Positions 46,473-55,534 of a DNA stretch of 64,000 nt are shown here, piece after piece. Position 1 is the stretch's first letter. Each line of letters opens with the position of its first letter. The position numbers and the translations under genes are program-made. The notes under the pieces were generated by a model that saw only the letters and a list, made by a program, of their open reading frames with translations, ran no database searches and was not told the DNA's origin. This DNA is from Deltaproteobacteria bacterium (GTDB lineage: Bacteria; Desulfobacterota; Syntrophobacteria; Syntrophobacterales; Syntrophobacteraceae): assembly GCA_021813685.1 (NCBI GenBank), contig JAKAJS010000010.1, positions 19,574 to 83,573 on the forward strand, written 5' to 3'.

Positions 46473-48437
46473 TTATTTTTGCGGATTCGATTTTGCGCCC
46501 GCTGCCTGCAAAACGGCTCTCACTATTCCCTCGCGGTCGATGCCCTGGGCGCGGTAGAGTTCGGCGGGTGTTCCGGAAAAGCCGTACTGTTTGACGCCCA
46601 GTCGCAGGAGCTTGCATGGTACGCCGTTTTCGGAAAGCGTCCCGGCTACGATAGAGCCCAGGCCGGTATCCGCGTGGTGGTCTTCGACGGTGACAAGCAG
46701 GCCTGTCGCGGCGGCCTTTAGGACCGCTTCGGAGTCAAGGGGCCTTACAGAAGCGCAATTGATTACCGCCGCCTGAATGCCGTGGGTAGTGGCGAGATCT
46801 TCGGCCGCCTTCAAGGCTTCGTGAACCGGGGCGCCGCATGCGAGGATGGCTGCATCGGCGCCGCTGCGCAGCCATTCGGCCTTGCCAGGAGAAAACCGGT
46901 AGTCGCCCCCGAAGGCCGGATTTCCCGATTCGTCGAGGATCGTTGCGAGTTTGGACCTGCCCATGCCGACGAAAAAATTACCCCGCTGCGTGGCGATATA
47001 TCGAATGATCCTGTCGGTCTGGTTGGGGTCGGCGGGCATGAAGATGGAAAAGCCGAAGAGGTTTCGCAGAAGCGCGATGTAATCGATGCACTGATGGGTC
47101 TGGCCGTCTTCGCCCACATCGAGCCCCAGGTGCGTGCAGACGATCTTGAGGTTTGTTTCGTTGATATCGTTGAGCCTCACCTGGTTGAAAACTTCGGTCA
47201 GGCCGAACACACCGAAGGTGCTGAAAAAGACGGCGAAGCCCTCCTTGCTCAGGGCGCCCGAAGAGGTGGCCGCATGGTGTTCCTGAATGCCGCATTCGAA
47301 GAAGGCCTTCTCGCAGACTTTGTGGAAGCCTTCCATTTTGACCGAGCCCTCGAGATCGCAGGTAAATCCGACGATCCGGGGGACCTTGCCGGAGTTGTTG
47401 AGGCGGGCAAGGTCTTCGAGGGCTGCGCCGTAGGCGGACCGATTGTCGGTGGAAGTCCCGGGAGCGTAGGTGCGGGGCTCGCCTGTCTCTACGACCGGAT
47501 AGGCGATGGGCCGCGAGAAGGACTTTGCCATTTTGAGAGAGGCGGTGCGCTTTTGTTTGAAAAGGGCTATCGGATTATCCAGCCCCAGTTCGTCGAGAGC
47601 CTTTGCGGCGTCGGATTCGCTCAGCACCGATCCGTGGTATTTGGCCTTGTTTTCCATGAAGGAGACGCCCTTACCCATGACGGTCCTGGCGATTATAGCC
47701 GAGGGAAGGCGCGGGTCTCCGGCTTCGTAGCGGTAGACTTTGCGAAGCGCCTGGTAGATCTGCTCGAAATCGTGGCCGTCTTCGATGTAGACCACGTTCC
47801 AGTGAGCCGCCGCATAGTCGGCCCGGATATCCTGGGGCATGACCGCCCCCGTGCTTCCCCCGATCTGGAGATGGTTTCTGTCGATCAGGCAGGCCAGGTT
47901 GTTCAGGCCGTATTTGGCGGCGAATCGGCGGGCTTCGGCGATCTGACCTTTCTGCTGCTCGCCGTCTCCCATGAGGACGAAGACCCTGTTTTTTTTCTCC
48001 CGGAGCTTCATGGAAAGAGCCATTCCCGCGCCTGCGGAAAGCCCCTGTCCCAGTACGCCCGTGTTCCATTCGACCCCCGGGACGCAGGATTCCACATGGC
48101 CGGCGAACGCCGAGCCGCCGCGCCGAAACCCCGTCAGAAAATCTTCCTCCTCCAGGTAGCCGAACTCGTTTAGCACCGAGTAGACCCCGGGGCTGATGTG
48201 CCCCATGCTCACCACCAGCCGGTCGCGTTCTTCCCGGCAGGGGTCCTCGGGCGTGTGCGCCATGGTGCTGTAGAGCATCAGAAGAAGGTGAAGCGAGGAC
48301 ATCGAGCCGCCCGGATGGCCGCTGCCCGCAAGGGTTGTGCTCGCTATGATGCGGCGCATGCAGCGCAGCCACATCTCGTGGAGCGTTTTTTTCTGCTCTT
48401 CGCCAAGGGAACTCTGGTCGAGCGAAATCGTAAACAT
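46473..48437 (-). CDS. transketolase
   Basis: TLAGSGHPGGSMSSLHLL; VLMGDGEQQKGQIAEARRFAAKYGLNNLACLIDRNHLQIGG; GLDVGEDGQTHQCIDYIALLR. Confidence 0.93.
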   Translation of the reverse strand: MFTISLDQSSLGEEQKKTLHEMWLRCMRRIIASTTLAGSGHPGGSMSSLHLLLMLYSTMAHTPEDPCREERDRLVVSMGHISPGVYSVLNEFGYLEEEDFLTGFRRGGSAFAGHVESCVPGVEWNTGVLGQGLSAGAGMALSMKLREKKNRVFVLMGDGEQQKGQIAEARRFAAKYGLNNLACLIDRNHLQIGGSTGAVMPQDIRADYAAAHWNVVYIEDGHDFEQIYQALRKVYRYEAGDPRLPSAIIARTVMGKGVSFMENKAKYHGSVLSESDAAKALDELGLDNPIALFKQKRTASLKMAKSFSRPIAYPVVETGEPRTYAPGTSTDNRSAYGAALEDLARLNNSGKVPRIVGFTCDLEGSVKMEGFHKVCEKAFFECGIQEHHAATSSGALSKEGFAVFFSTFGVFGLTEVFNQVRLNDINETNLKIVCTHLGLDVGEDGQTHQCIDYIALLRNLFGFSIFMPADPNQTDRIIRYIATQRGNFFVGMGRSKLATILDESGNPAFGGDYRFSPGKAEWLRSGADAAILACGAPVHEALKAAEDLATTHGIQAAVINCASVRPLDSEAVLKAAATGLLVTVEDHHADTGLGSIVAGTLSENGVPCKLLRLGVKQYGFSGTPAELYRAQGIDREGIVRAVLQAAGAKSNPQK

Positions 48438-48450
48438 TTAATTCTCCGCC

Positions 48451-49305
48451 TTATTTTTTTTCACCAAGATTTTCCAGGACCGAATCGACAAGGTGCTCCA
48501 CGGCCCGAACAAAGGGTGTTTCGGAATCGCTATTGAGCACCGGAATTCCCCGGTCGCCGCCTTCGACCACACCGGGCTCGAAGGGCAGTTCGCCCAGAAA
48601 TCTCACCTGCATCGCCTCGGAAGTCCTGCGGCCGCCTCCGGTTTTGAATATGGGAATGAACTCGTTGCAGTGGGGACAAAAAAGCCCCGACATGTTTTCG
48701 ACAAGTCCCAGGATGTTCATCTCCACCTTGCGGCAGAAATTGATGGATTTTCTCACATCGGCAAGCGCCACTTCCTGGGGCGTCGTTACGATGAGCGCGC
48801 TCGCGTCGGGAACCAGCCGGGAGATGCTGAGCGCTTCATCTCCGGTTCCGGGCGGCGAATCGATCACCAGAAAGTCCAGATCGTCCCAGCGGCAATCGGC
48901 GATGAACTGCTGAATGACGCCGTGCTTGACAGGACCGCGCCAGATGATCGCCGAATCGGTATCTTCGAGCATCGATTCGATCGAGACGATCTTGAGGTTG
49001 GGCCTGTATTCATAGGGAAGGATCTCCTGGTCGGAGGTGATGTTGAGCTTTCCGCGGAGCCCGAACATCTTGGGAATGGAAGGGCCGTGGAGGTCGATGT
49101 CCAAAAGACCCACCCGGTAGCCGTTCCTGCGGGAGAGGCCCAGCGCCACGTAGCTGGCGACGCTGCTCTTGCCCACCCCCCCCTTGCCGCTCATTACCAA
49201 TACCTTGTGTTTGATGCGCGCGAGTTTGCAGCTTACCAGTTCCTCTTTGCTCTTCTTTTCTCCCGAACTCTTGCAGCTCGCACACGATTTCTGATCGCAT
49301 TTCAT
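48451..49305 (-). CDS. Mrp/NBP35-family P-loop ATPase (iron-sulfur carrier)
   Basis: VLVMSGKGGVGKSSVASYVALGL; LDIDLHGPSIPKMFGL; VIDSPPGTGDEALS; GLFCPHC. Confidence 0.93.
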   Translation of the reverse strand: MKCDQKSCASCKSSGEKKSKEELVSCKLARIKHKVLVMSGKGGVGKSSVASYVALGLSRRNGYRVGLLDIDLHGPSIPKMFGLRGKLNITSDQEILPYEYRPNLKIVSIESMLEDTDSAIIWRGPVKHGVIQQFIADCRWDDLDFLVIDSPPGTGDEALSISRLVPDASALIVTTPQEVALADVRKSINFCRKVEMNILGLVENMSGLFCPHCNEFIPIFKTGGGRRTSEAMQVRFLGELPFEPGVVEGGDRGIPVLNSDSETPFVRAVEHLVDSVLENLGEKK

Positions 49306-49591
49306 ATCAACCCTGCTCCTCCTGCCCGGCGCAGGCCTTTCCCGCTATCCGGCCGGTTCCCGGGCAAATGATTTTGAATATCAAAAGTCGCCAAATTAGA
49401 AGGTATCCTGGTGCAAGTCAACTACGGGATTAATTGTAAACTTTGCCTACAGGAAGGAGAAGCGCAATCCCCCTGCGTTTTTTACCGGTATCGTTTACTT
49501 TTCCCCGCGATGCTGATAACATGCACCAATTCTCAGATCGGCGAGTTTTTTCACCATCCGTTTCGGATCACCGTTTTAGCAAGGGCAAGTC

Positions 49592-51283
49592 ATGCAAGAG
49601 CATATGTGTCTGCTGGATGCGTTTGAACGGGAGTTCAACCTGGACGAAGAGCAGAAAAGGCGCCTGCAGCATTCCTTCTTCGTCGAGCGGCTTCCGCTCG
49701 CCGATGCGTTCGAAGAGATCGCAATTACCGATGAAGGCCGCATTCTGCGGGTGATGGCCAAACATCTGGATATTCCGATGCTCGACCGCGAAGACTACCC
49801 TGAAAAGCCCGTGCTGCTCGAGGGCGTTTCGATGTTTTTCCTTCGAAAACACGCCATTTTGCCCATACAGGTGGAAAGCGGAAGGGTGCGGGTCGTGGTG
49901 AACGATCCCATGAATCTGCCGGTGCTCAATTCGGTTTCCAATTATTTCGGCGGAATGGAGTTGGGCCTTTGCATCGGCCAGCGCGAAGAAATTCGCACGG
50001 CAATCGACCGGCTCTACGGGACCGCGGCCCGGGAAGCCGAGGAACAGTCGGTCAACACGATCGACGCGAGCGGCTTCGAAGACGACCTGGAGCACCTGCG
50101 GGGGCTTGCGCAGGAGGCGCCCATCGTGCGGCTGGTGAACGTGCTGATATCGCGTGCGCTCGATATGCGGGCTTCGGATATACACTTTGAGCCCTTCGAG
50201 CGGGCCTTCCACGTGCGATGCCGGGTCGACGGCGTCCTGTTCGATCTGGACCAGCCGCAGAAGACCATGCAGTCGGCGATCGTCAGCCGCTTAAAGCTCA
50301 TGGCCAACCTGAACATAGCCGAACGGCGCCTGCCCCAGGACGGCAAGATCAAGATACGATTCGGGAACCGGGAAGTGGACATTCGCGTCTCCACGGTGCC
50401 CACCATTTACGGCGAGAGTGTGGTCTTGAGGCTTCTCGCCCAGGAGAGCGTCGAATATGATCTTGCCAACCTCGGGATGGACAAAAAGAGCCTGGAATAC
50501 CTCGAGGGGCTCATCGAGCGCCCCTACGGAATGGTGCTCGTCACCGGACCGACGGGTTCGGGGAAGACGACGACCCTCTACGGGGTGCTAAAGAGGCTCA
50601 ATACGGTCACCCGAAAGATCATCACGGTCGAAGACCCTGTGGAGTACCAGATAAACGGCATCAACCAGGTGCAGATAAAACCGCAGATCGGGCTGAACTT
50701 CGGCAACACGCTGCGCTCCCTGGTCCGCCAGGACCCCGACGTGTTGCTGATAGGCGAAATCCGCGACAAGGAGACTGCCGATATAGCCATCGAGTCGGCT
50801 CTGACCGGGCACCTGGTGCTCTCGACGCTTCACACAAACGATGCTCCGGGCGCCATCACGCGGCTTCGCGATATCGGTATCGAGTCTTTCCTCATGGCCG
50901 ATTCTCTTCTCACCGTCATGGCCCAGCGCCTCATCCGGCTGCTCTGTCCGCACTGCAAGGAGGGCTACGAGGCCCGGGAAGAGGACAGGGGGAGAATCGG
51001 CGACATCTTGTCCGAGCTGCCCGCAAGCGTAACTCTCTACCGCAACAAGGGGTGCGAGAGGTGCGGCTATACGGGTTATAAGGGCAGGCAGGGCATCTTT
51101 GAGATCCTGCCGGTAAATGAGGTGGTAAAGTCGGCTATCGTGGCGGGAAAAGACGCGGGAAATATCGCGCGGATAGCCTCCGAGTTCGGCTACCGACCGC
51201 TCGCCTATGACGGGTTTAGCAAGGTTATCGAAGGGATAACGAGCCTTTCGGAAGTGCTCCGAGTGACGAGCCTGACGATTTAG
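49592..51283 (+). CDS. gspE: type II secretion ATPase GspE
   Basis: GMVLVTGPTGSGKTTTLYGVLKRLN; LRQDPDVLLIGEIRDKETA-like; CPHC...CERCGYTGYKGRQGIFEIL. Confidence 0.95.
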   Translation: MQEHMCLLDAFEREFNLDEEQKRRLQHSFFVERLPLADAFEEIAITDEGRILRVMAKHLDIPMLDREDYPEKPVLLEGVSMFFLRKHAILPIQVESGRVRVVVNDPMNLPVLNSVSNYFGGMELGLCIGQREEIRTAIDRLYGTAAREAEEQSVNTIDASGFEDDLEHLRGLAQEAPIVRLVNVLISRALDMRASDIHFEPFERAFHVRCRVDGVLFDLDQPQKTMQSAIVSRLKLMANLNIAERRLPQDGKIKIRFGNREVDIRVSTVPTIYGESVVLRLLAQESVEYDLANLGMDKKSLEYLEGLIERPYGMVLVTGPTGSGKTTTLYGVLKRLNTVTRKIITVEDPVEYQINGINQVQIKPQIGLNFGNTLRSLVRQDPDVLLIGEIRDKETADIAIESALTGHLVLSTLHTNDAPGAITRLRDIGIESFLMADSLLTVMAQRLIRLLCPHCKEGYEAREEDRGRIGDILSELPASVTLYRNKGCERCGYTGYKGRQGIFEILPVNEVVKSAIVAGKDAGNIARIASEFGYRPLAYDGFSKVIEGITSLSEVLRVTSLTI

Positions 51284-51303
51284 CAGATCGGTCCGGGGGG
51301 AGT

Positions 51304-52491
51304 ATGGCTACATTTCAATACCAGGCGCGCGATGCTGGCGGGGCCACTCACCGAGGGGTGATGGAGGCGCTCTCCGAGTCGGACGCCGCCAGAAAGCTCA
51401 AATCGAGCAAACTGTTTCCGGTGAGCATCAAAGCCGCGGCCCACGGCGGGAGGCGGCGAATCCCCGAAGAGCACATCATCCGGTTTTTTTTCGATCTCTC
51501 CGAGCTTCTCGTGGCGGGGGTGCCTGTCGACCGGGCGCTGAGTCTTATCAGCACCAATCAGACCCACAAGCGTTTTCAACGGGTGGTGCAGGAATTGTTT
51601 GAAGGCGTCCAGGCCGGAAACGATCTGTCGGGTGCCATGAGTCAATACAGGGACGTATTCGGGGCACTTTCGGACCACATGATCCGGGCCGGGGAGGCGA
51701 GCGGGACGCTGGGACCCATTTTGAAACGGCTCGCCCAGTATCTCGAGCAGCGGCGCCTGTTCCGACAGACCATGCTTTCGGCGATGATCTATCCGGTTAT
51801 CCTTGTGGGCACCTCGCTGGTTTCTGCGGTAATACTACTGGTGTACGTCATACCGCGATTTGCGCAGATTTTCCGCGAACTCAATCAGCCCGTGCCCTTT
51901 GTCACGCAGATCCTTATCGGAACGGGGCTGTGGTTGAGAGAATACGGATGGGTGATTCCGCTTCTGGCCGTCGTGGCGCTCATTGCGGGAAAGTATCTGC
52001 TTCGGAGGCCGGGGGCGCGCTCCGCCTTAGACAATTTGCTTTTCCGCCTTCCTTTTTCGCGCTATCTGGTCATGTTCAGCGAAATGACCCGGTTTTGCCG
52101 TACCCTCGGGACGATGATCGAGTCGGGTGTGCCGCTTCTTCGAGCGCTCACTCTCGGCCAGGGGTTGATACTCAACAGCCGGCTGCGTGAATCGATGAAC
52201 CCGCTGCACCAGGATATAAAGGCCGGGCGATCCATAAGCAATTTTTTCCGCTCTCATGGTGAGTTTCCCGCACGCATGGCAACGATTCTTCGCATCTCTG
52301 AAGAGCAGGGCAACCTCGGCGCCGGACTTCTGTCTCTTTCGGAGTACTTCGAAAAAGAGCTTCAGAGGACGCTCCAAAGGATCATGGCCATGGCCGAGCC
52401 CATGGTGATCCTTTTTACCGGCGGCTTTATCGGAATCATAGTCATGAGCATGTTCTCGGCCATTTTTTCGATCAACAACATCAAGTTTTAA
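51304..52491 (+). CDS. gspF: type II secretion inner-membrane protein GspF
   Basis: MATFQYQARDAGGATHRGVMEALSESDAARKL; MTRFCRTLGTMIESGVPLLRAL. Confidence 0.95.
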   Translation: MATFQYQARDAGGATHRGVMEALSESDAARKLKSSKLFPVSIKAAAHGGRRRIPEEHIIRFFFDLSELLVAGVPVDRALSLISTNQTHKRFQRVVQELFEGVQAGNDLSGAMSQYRDVFGALSDHMIRAGEASGTLGPILKRLAQYLEQRRLFRQTMLSAMIYPVILVGTSLVSAVILLVYVIPRFAQIFRELNQPVPFVTQILIGTGLWLREYGWVIPLLAVVALIAGKYLLRRPGARSALDNLLFRLPFSRYLVMFSEMTRFCRTLGTMIESGVPLLRALTLGQGLILNSRLRESMNPLHQDIKAGRSISNFFRSHGEFPARMATILRISEEQGNLGAGLLSLSEYFEKELQRTLQRIMAMAEPMVILFTGGFIGIIVMSMFSAIFSINNIKF

Positions 52492-52545
52492 AGAACTGCG
52501 TCGGAGAGCCGCGGAAATTGGCGCTCCAACCGCGGGGAAACTGGA

Positions 52546-53055
52546 GTGGACCTGAGCATCATGACGGGAAAAAAGCAGGAGAGGGCATGCGGGCGTGCGC
52601 CCCGCTCCCGGGTGTTTGGCCCCCGTGGTTTTACCCTCGTCGAATTGCTGGTGGTCATGATCATCATCACCCTGACTATTGCCATAGCGATCCCCAGGGT
52701 GGGTTCGGGTTGGAAGCGCATCCAGGATAGCGATTTTTTGGAGCGGTTTACCGAAACGATACAGCGGGGAAGGCTTCTGGCCATGAACACCGGCATGCCG
52801 GTTTGCTTCCGACTGAACGGGACCAGCCGGGTATACGGGTGTGAAAACCCGCCCGCGCACCCCATCCCCCTAAACGTCGAAATATTCGCCAAACACCTGG
52901 AGCAGGACCCGAAGAGCGGTGACTTCCTGATAACGTTTTATCCGGACGGGAGCCTGGTGGGCGACAATCTCCGGGTGGTCTTCGACAAGGGGCGCGCGTA
53001 CGAGGTTCACATCAACCCCCTGTTTGGAACCGTGAGGGTCGAACGGGGCAAGTGA
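52546..53055 (+). CDS. gspH: type II secretion pseudopilin GspH-like
   Basis: Prepilin motif PRGFTLVELLVVMIIITLTIAIAIPRVGS; downstream of gspF. Confidence 0.85.
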   Translation: MDLSIMTGKKQERACGRAPRSRVFGPRGFTLVELLVVMIIITLTIAIAIPRVGSGWKRIQDSDFLERFTETIQRGRLLAMNTGMPVCFRLNGTSRVYGCENPPAHPIPLNVEIFAKHLEQDPKSGDFLITFYPDGSLVGDNLRVVFDKGRAYEVHINPLFGTVRVERGK

Positions 53056-53552
53056 GAGTCGAAGGTCGACGGTCGATGACAGGGTTGCGGGGAACCGGAA
53101 AAGTGAAACGGGAAAAGGCGGAATACAACGCGGAAGACCGGAGTTGGGCTCAATCGTGCCTTCGACTTTCGACCTTCCGACTTTGGACTTCCCGGGGCTT
53201 CACCCTCCTGGAAGTGCTGGTCGCACTGGCTATCGGCGCCCTGCTTATCGGTTCGTCGATGGGGCTTATCTCCGAAGCGCTGCGCTACAGGACGAGCTTA
53301 AAGGAAAAGTCCTACGTGCAGCCAATACTGGAGTCGGCCGCCGAAGTGATTCTGGCCGATCCGCAAAAGGCGACCCAGGGGGTGGTGCGCCTCACCGAAC
53401 TCGAGGGCTCTCCCACCGTAGCGGTCACGGCGACCCCCGTGGTTCTCGATAACCCGACCGGGAAAATCGGGGGGACCTTGTGCCGGGTGATGCTGCACTA
53501 CAAGTCCTCCGAGCTCGAGTTCAGCGTCATAGTGCCGCCCCAAAAGGGTTAG
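53052..53552 (+). CDS. gspI: type II secretion pseudopilin GspI-like (start uncertain, repeat tract within 5-prime end)
   Basis: SRGFTLLEVLVALAIGALLIGSSMGLISEAL. Confidence 0.82.
   Translation: MRVEGRRSMTGLRGTGKVKREKAEYNAEDRSWAQSCLRLSTFRLWTSRGFTLLEVLVALAIGALLIGSSMGLISEALRYRTSLKEKSYVQPILESAAEVILADPQKATQGVVRLTELEGSPTVAVTATPVVLDNPTGKIGGTLCRVMLHYKSSELEFSVIVPPQKG
53058..53188. repeat. heptamer repeat (GTCGAAG) with inverted arm, overlapping the gspI 5-prime end
   Basis: gtcgaag gtcgacg gtcgatg (53058-53078) and cttcgac tttcgac cttccgac tttggac (53160-53188). Confidence 0.8.
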
Positions 53553-53560
53553 GAGAATAG

Positions 53561-53749
53561 AAGCGGGAAGCGGGAAGCGGGAAGCGAGGGGCGGGAAGAG
53601 AGGAGCGGGAAGAGAGGAGCGGGAAGAGAGGGGCGGGAAGCGGGAAGCGGGAAGCGGGAAGCGGGAAGAGAGGGGCGGGAAGAGAGGAGCGGGAAGCGGG
53701 AAGAGAGGGGCGGGAAGCGGGAAGAGAGGGGCGGGAAGCGGGAAGAAAC
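53561..53749. repeat. 27-unit heptamer tandem repeat (GAAGCGG family) between gspI and gspJ
   Basis: All units keep a strict 7-nt register: gaagcgg/gaagaga/ggggcgg/ggagcgg variants. Confidence 0.95.
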
Positions 53750-53844
53750 GCGTGCGCCGACAACCTTTCATGGAGTCGGGTGTTCCGGGGTAAGGCGCGG
53801 TGGAAGGAAATTGGTGACAAGTGAGAGAATCGGTCTTCGGGTAA

Positions 53845-54540
53845 ATGCAAATGATAGATCGGGTATGGAAAATAGTACGCTCGGGACCGGGCGGTTTCAC
53901 ACTCATCGAACTGATGGTGGCTACGGCGATTTCTGCGCTGGTGATCGGCATCATTTCGGTTTGTCTTTCCTTTTCGCTGCGCGTGTGGCAGAAAACGGTC
54001 CGGGCCAAACCCGACCACACGCTGCTCATGGCCCAACTGCTCCAGCGCCAGCTTTCCGAATGCGACCCCATTCCCATAAACTTCCAAAGTGGTTCTCGCC
54101 CCCTGTTTCAGGGCAAATCGGACTCGATATGCTTCATCACCTCCCAGTCCGTAAAAGCGATTTCCAAGGGGGTTCCGGTGGCTGTTCGCTATACGTACGA
54201 CCCGGGAACCCGAGTGCTTTCCTACGCGGAGTTGGTGATGAACCCTTACCGTACGCAAGCCCTCGAACAATTTGCAGCCGGAGGAAGCCCTTCCGGAACC
54301 CGAGCTGAAGTGCGCACTTACCGGGTAGACTTTCCCAAGTTTAGCCTGGCCTATGCGGGAAAAGAGGCCAGGGAGTTTTCCGGGTCGTGGCTTTCCACGG
54401 AGGCGCTGCCCGTTGAAATCCTGCTCAACTGGAAGGGTGTGGACGGGGTTGCCCACTCGATGGTTTGCATGGTGAATTCGCCCTTTGCGATCGAGTCGAA
54501 TTTTCTCAATGCTTCTACCCCGGGTGGTTTGAATCAATGA
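53845..54540 (+). CDS. gspJ: type II secretion pseudopilin GspJ-like
   Basis: GPGGFTLIELMVATAISALVIGIISVCLSF. Confidence 0.85.
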   Translation: MQMIDRVWKIVRSGPGGFTLIELMVATAISALVIGIISVCLSFSLRVWQKTVRAKPDHTLLMAQLLQRQLSECDPIPINFQSGSRPLFQGKSDSICFITSQSVKAISKGVPVAVRYTYDPGTRVLSYAELVMNPYRTQALEQFAAGGSPSGTRAEVRTYRVDFPKFSLAYAGKEAREFSGSWLSTEALPVEILLNWKGVDGVAHSMVCMVNSPFAIESNFLNASTPGGLNQ

Positions 54541-55508
54541 AAGAGATCTCTGCTGCCGGTGCAAACCCTGAGGGACGCGGGACAGTGGAACGCGCCCTGC
54601 ATCGCCTTCGCGGCGCCCGCGGCCGAAAAGGGGTGGTGTTGATTGCGGTTCTCTGGTGTTGCGCGATCGTCATGTGGGCCGGTTTTCAGTTGAGCGCCCA
54701 GACCCGTTTGCTCGGCGAGGACGAACTGCACTCGATCGCGGCCACTCATGCGCTCTACCTTGCGATTGGAGGGTGCTATGAGGCGCTGGCGCGCATTCAC
54801 CAGGGCAGGCCCCTGCAGGCGAACCAGTCTTTGGAGCAAAACTGGCTGCCCGATGGGAAGCCGCGCGTGGTTGTCTACAACACCGGTATTGCCGTGGTGA
54901 TCATGGAGTCCGATGACCGGAAAATAAACGTCAACTCTGCGAGTGCGGACCAGCTCACTGTGGTTCTCAAAAAGGCGGGTGCAGACGGAGAGACCGCGCA
55001 GATGCTCGCCGGCCGGATAACCGATTTCGTTCACCCCGGGATTGCTTCTCAGCTCCGAGGTCAGCCACAGACCAATCCGAGTTTGGGAAATGGCGGGAAG
55101 TCCGACACCGGGTTCCAGGGACCGCTCACCAGCCTCGACCAGTTGCTGCTGGTCCCCGGGATCACCCAGGAGCTCTTTTACGGCTATGAGCAGGGCGCAA
55201 AAGAGTGGGGAAGCCGGTCGGGGGTTTTGGATCACATTGCGATCCCGGCGAAAAATTCCCTTTTCAGCCAATTGAGCGTCAACAGCGGCAATGCGAACGC
55301 TCAGACGGGGCTAACGGGACTCCAGACTCTGCAGGGCGGGCAGGAACCGGCTTTTCTTCAGAATTCCTGGGCAGCCGGGGGAACCTATCGGATACTTTCT
55401 TTCGGAAAGAGCGCCAAGGGACCTCCGAGCGTTGGCATCCGGCTGACCATACGCCTGGGACAGGGCGGTAATGCCCCCTACCAGATACTGAACAGAAAGA
55501 TATTGTAA
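54537..55508 (+). CDS. gspK: type II secretion protein GspK-like
   Basis: RKGVVLIAVLWCCAIVMWAGFQLSAQTRL; KINVNSASADQLTVVLKKAG; position after gspJ. Confidence 0.82.
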   Translation: MKEISAAGANPEGRGTVERALHRLRGARGRKGVVLIAVLWCCAIVMWAGFQLSAQTRLLGEDELHSIAATHALYLAIGGCYEALARIHQGRPLQANQSLEQNWLPDGKPRVVVYNTGIAVVIMESDDRKINVNSASADQLTVVLKKAGADGETAQMLAGRITDFVHPGIASQLRGQPQTNPSLGNGGKSDTGFQGPLTSLDQLLLVPGITQELFYGYEQGAKEWGSRSGVLDHIAIPAKNSLFSQLSVNSGNANAQTGLTGLQTLQGGQEPAFLQNSWAAGGTYRILSFGKSAKGPPSVGIRLTIRLGQGGNAPYQILNRKIL

Positions 55509-55534
55509 AACTTCACAGTTCACGAGGTGAATTT

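Noticed and set aside
46782-48173. 463-aa plus-strand ORF opposite transketolase
   Set aside because: Antisense shadow of a clear transketolase
53298-54564. Long minus-strand ORFs (53298..54077 and 53527..54564) with repeated FPLPASRFPLPAPLFP
   Set aside because: Translation of the heptamer tract opposite the gsp operon; antisense to well-supported gspI/gspJ
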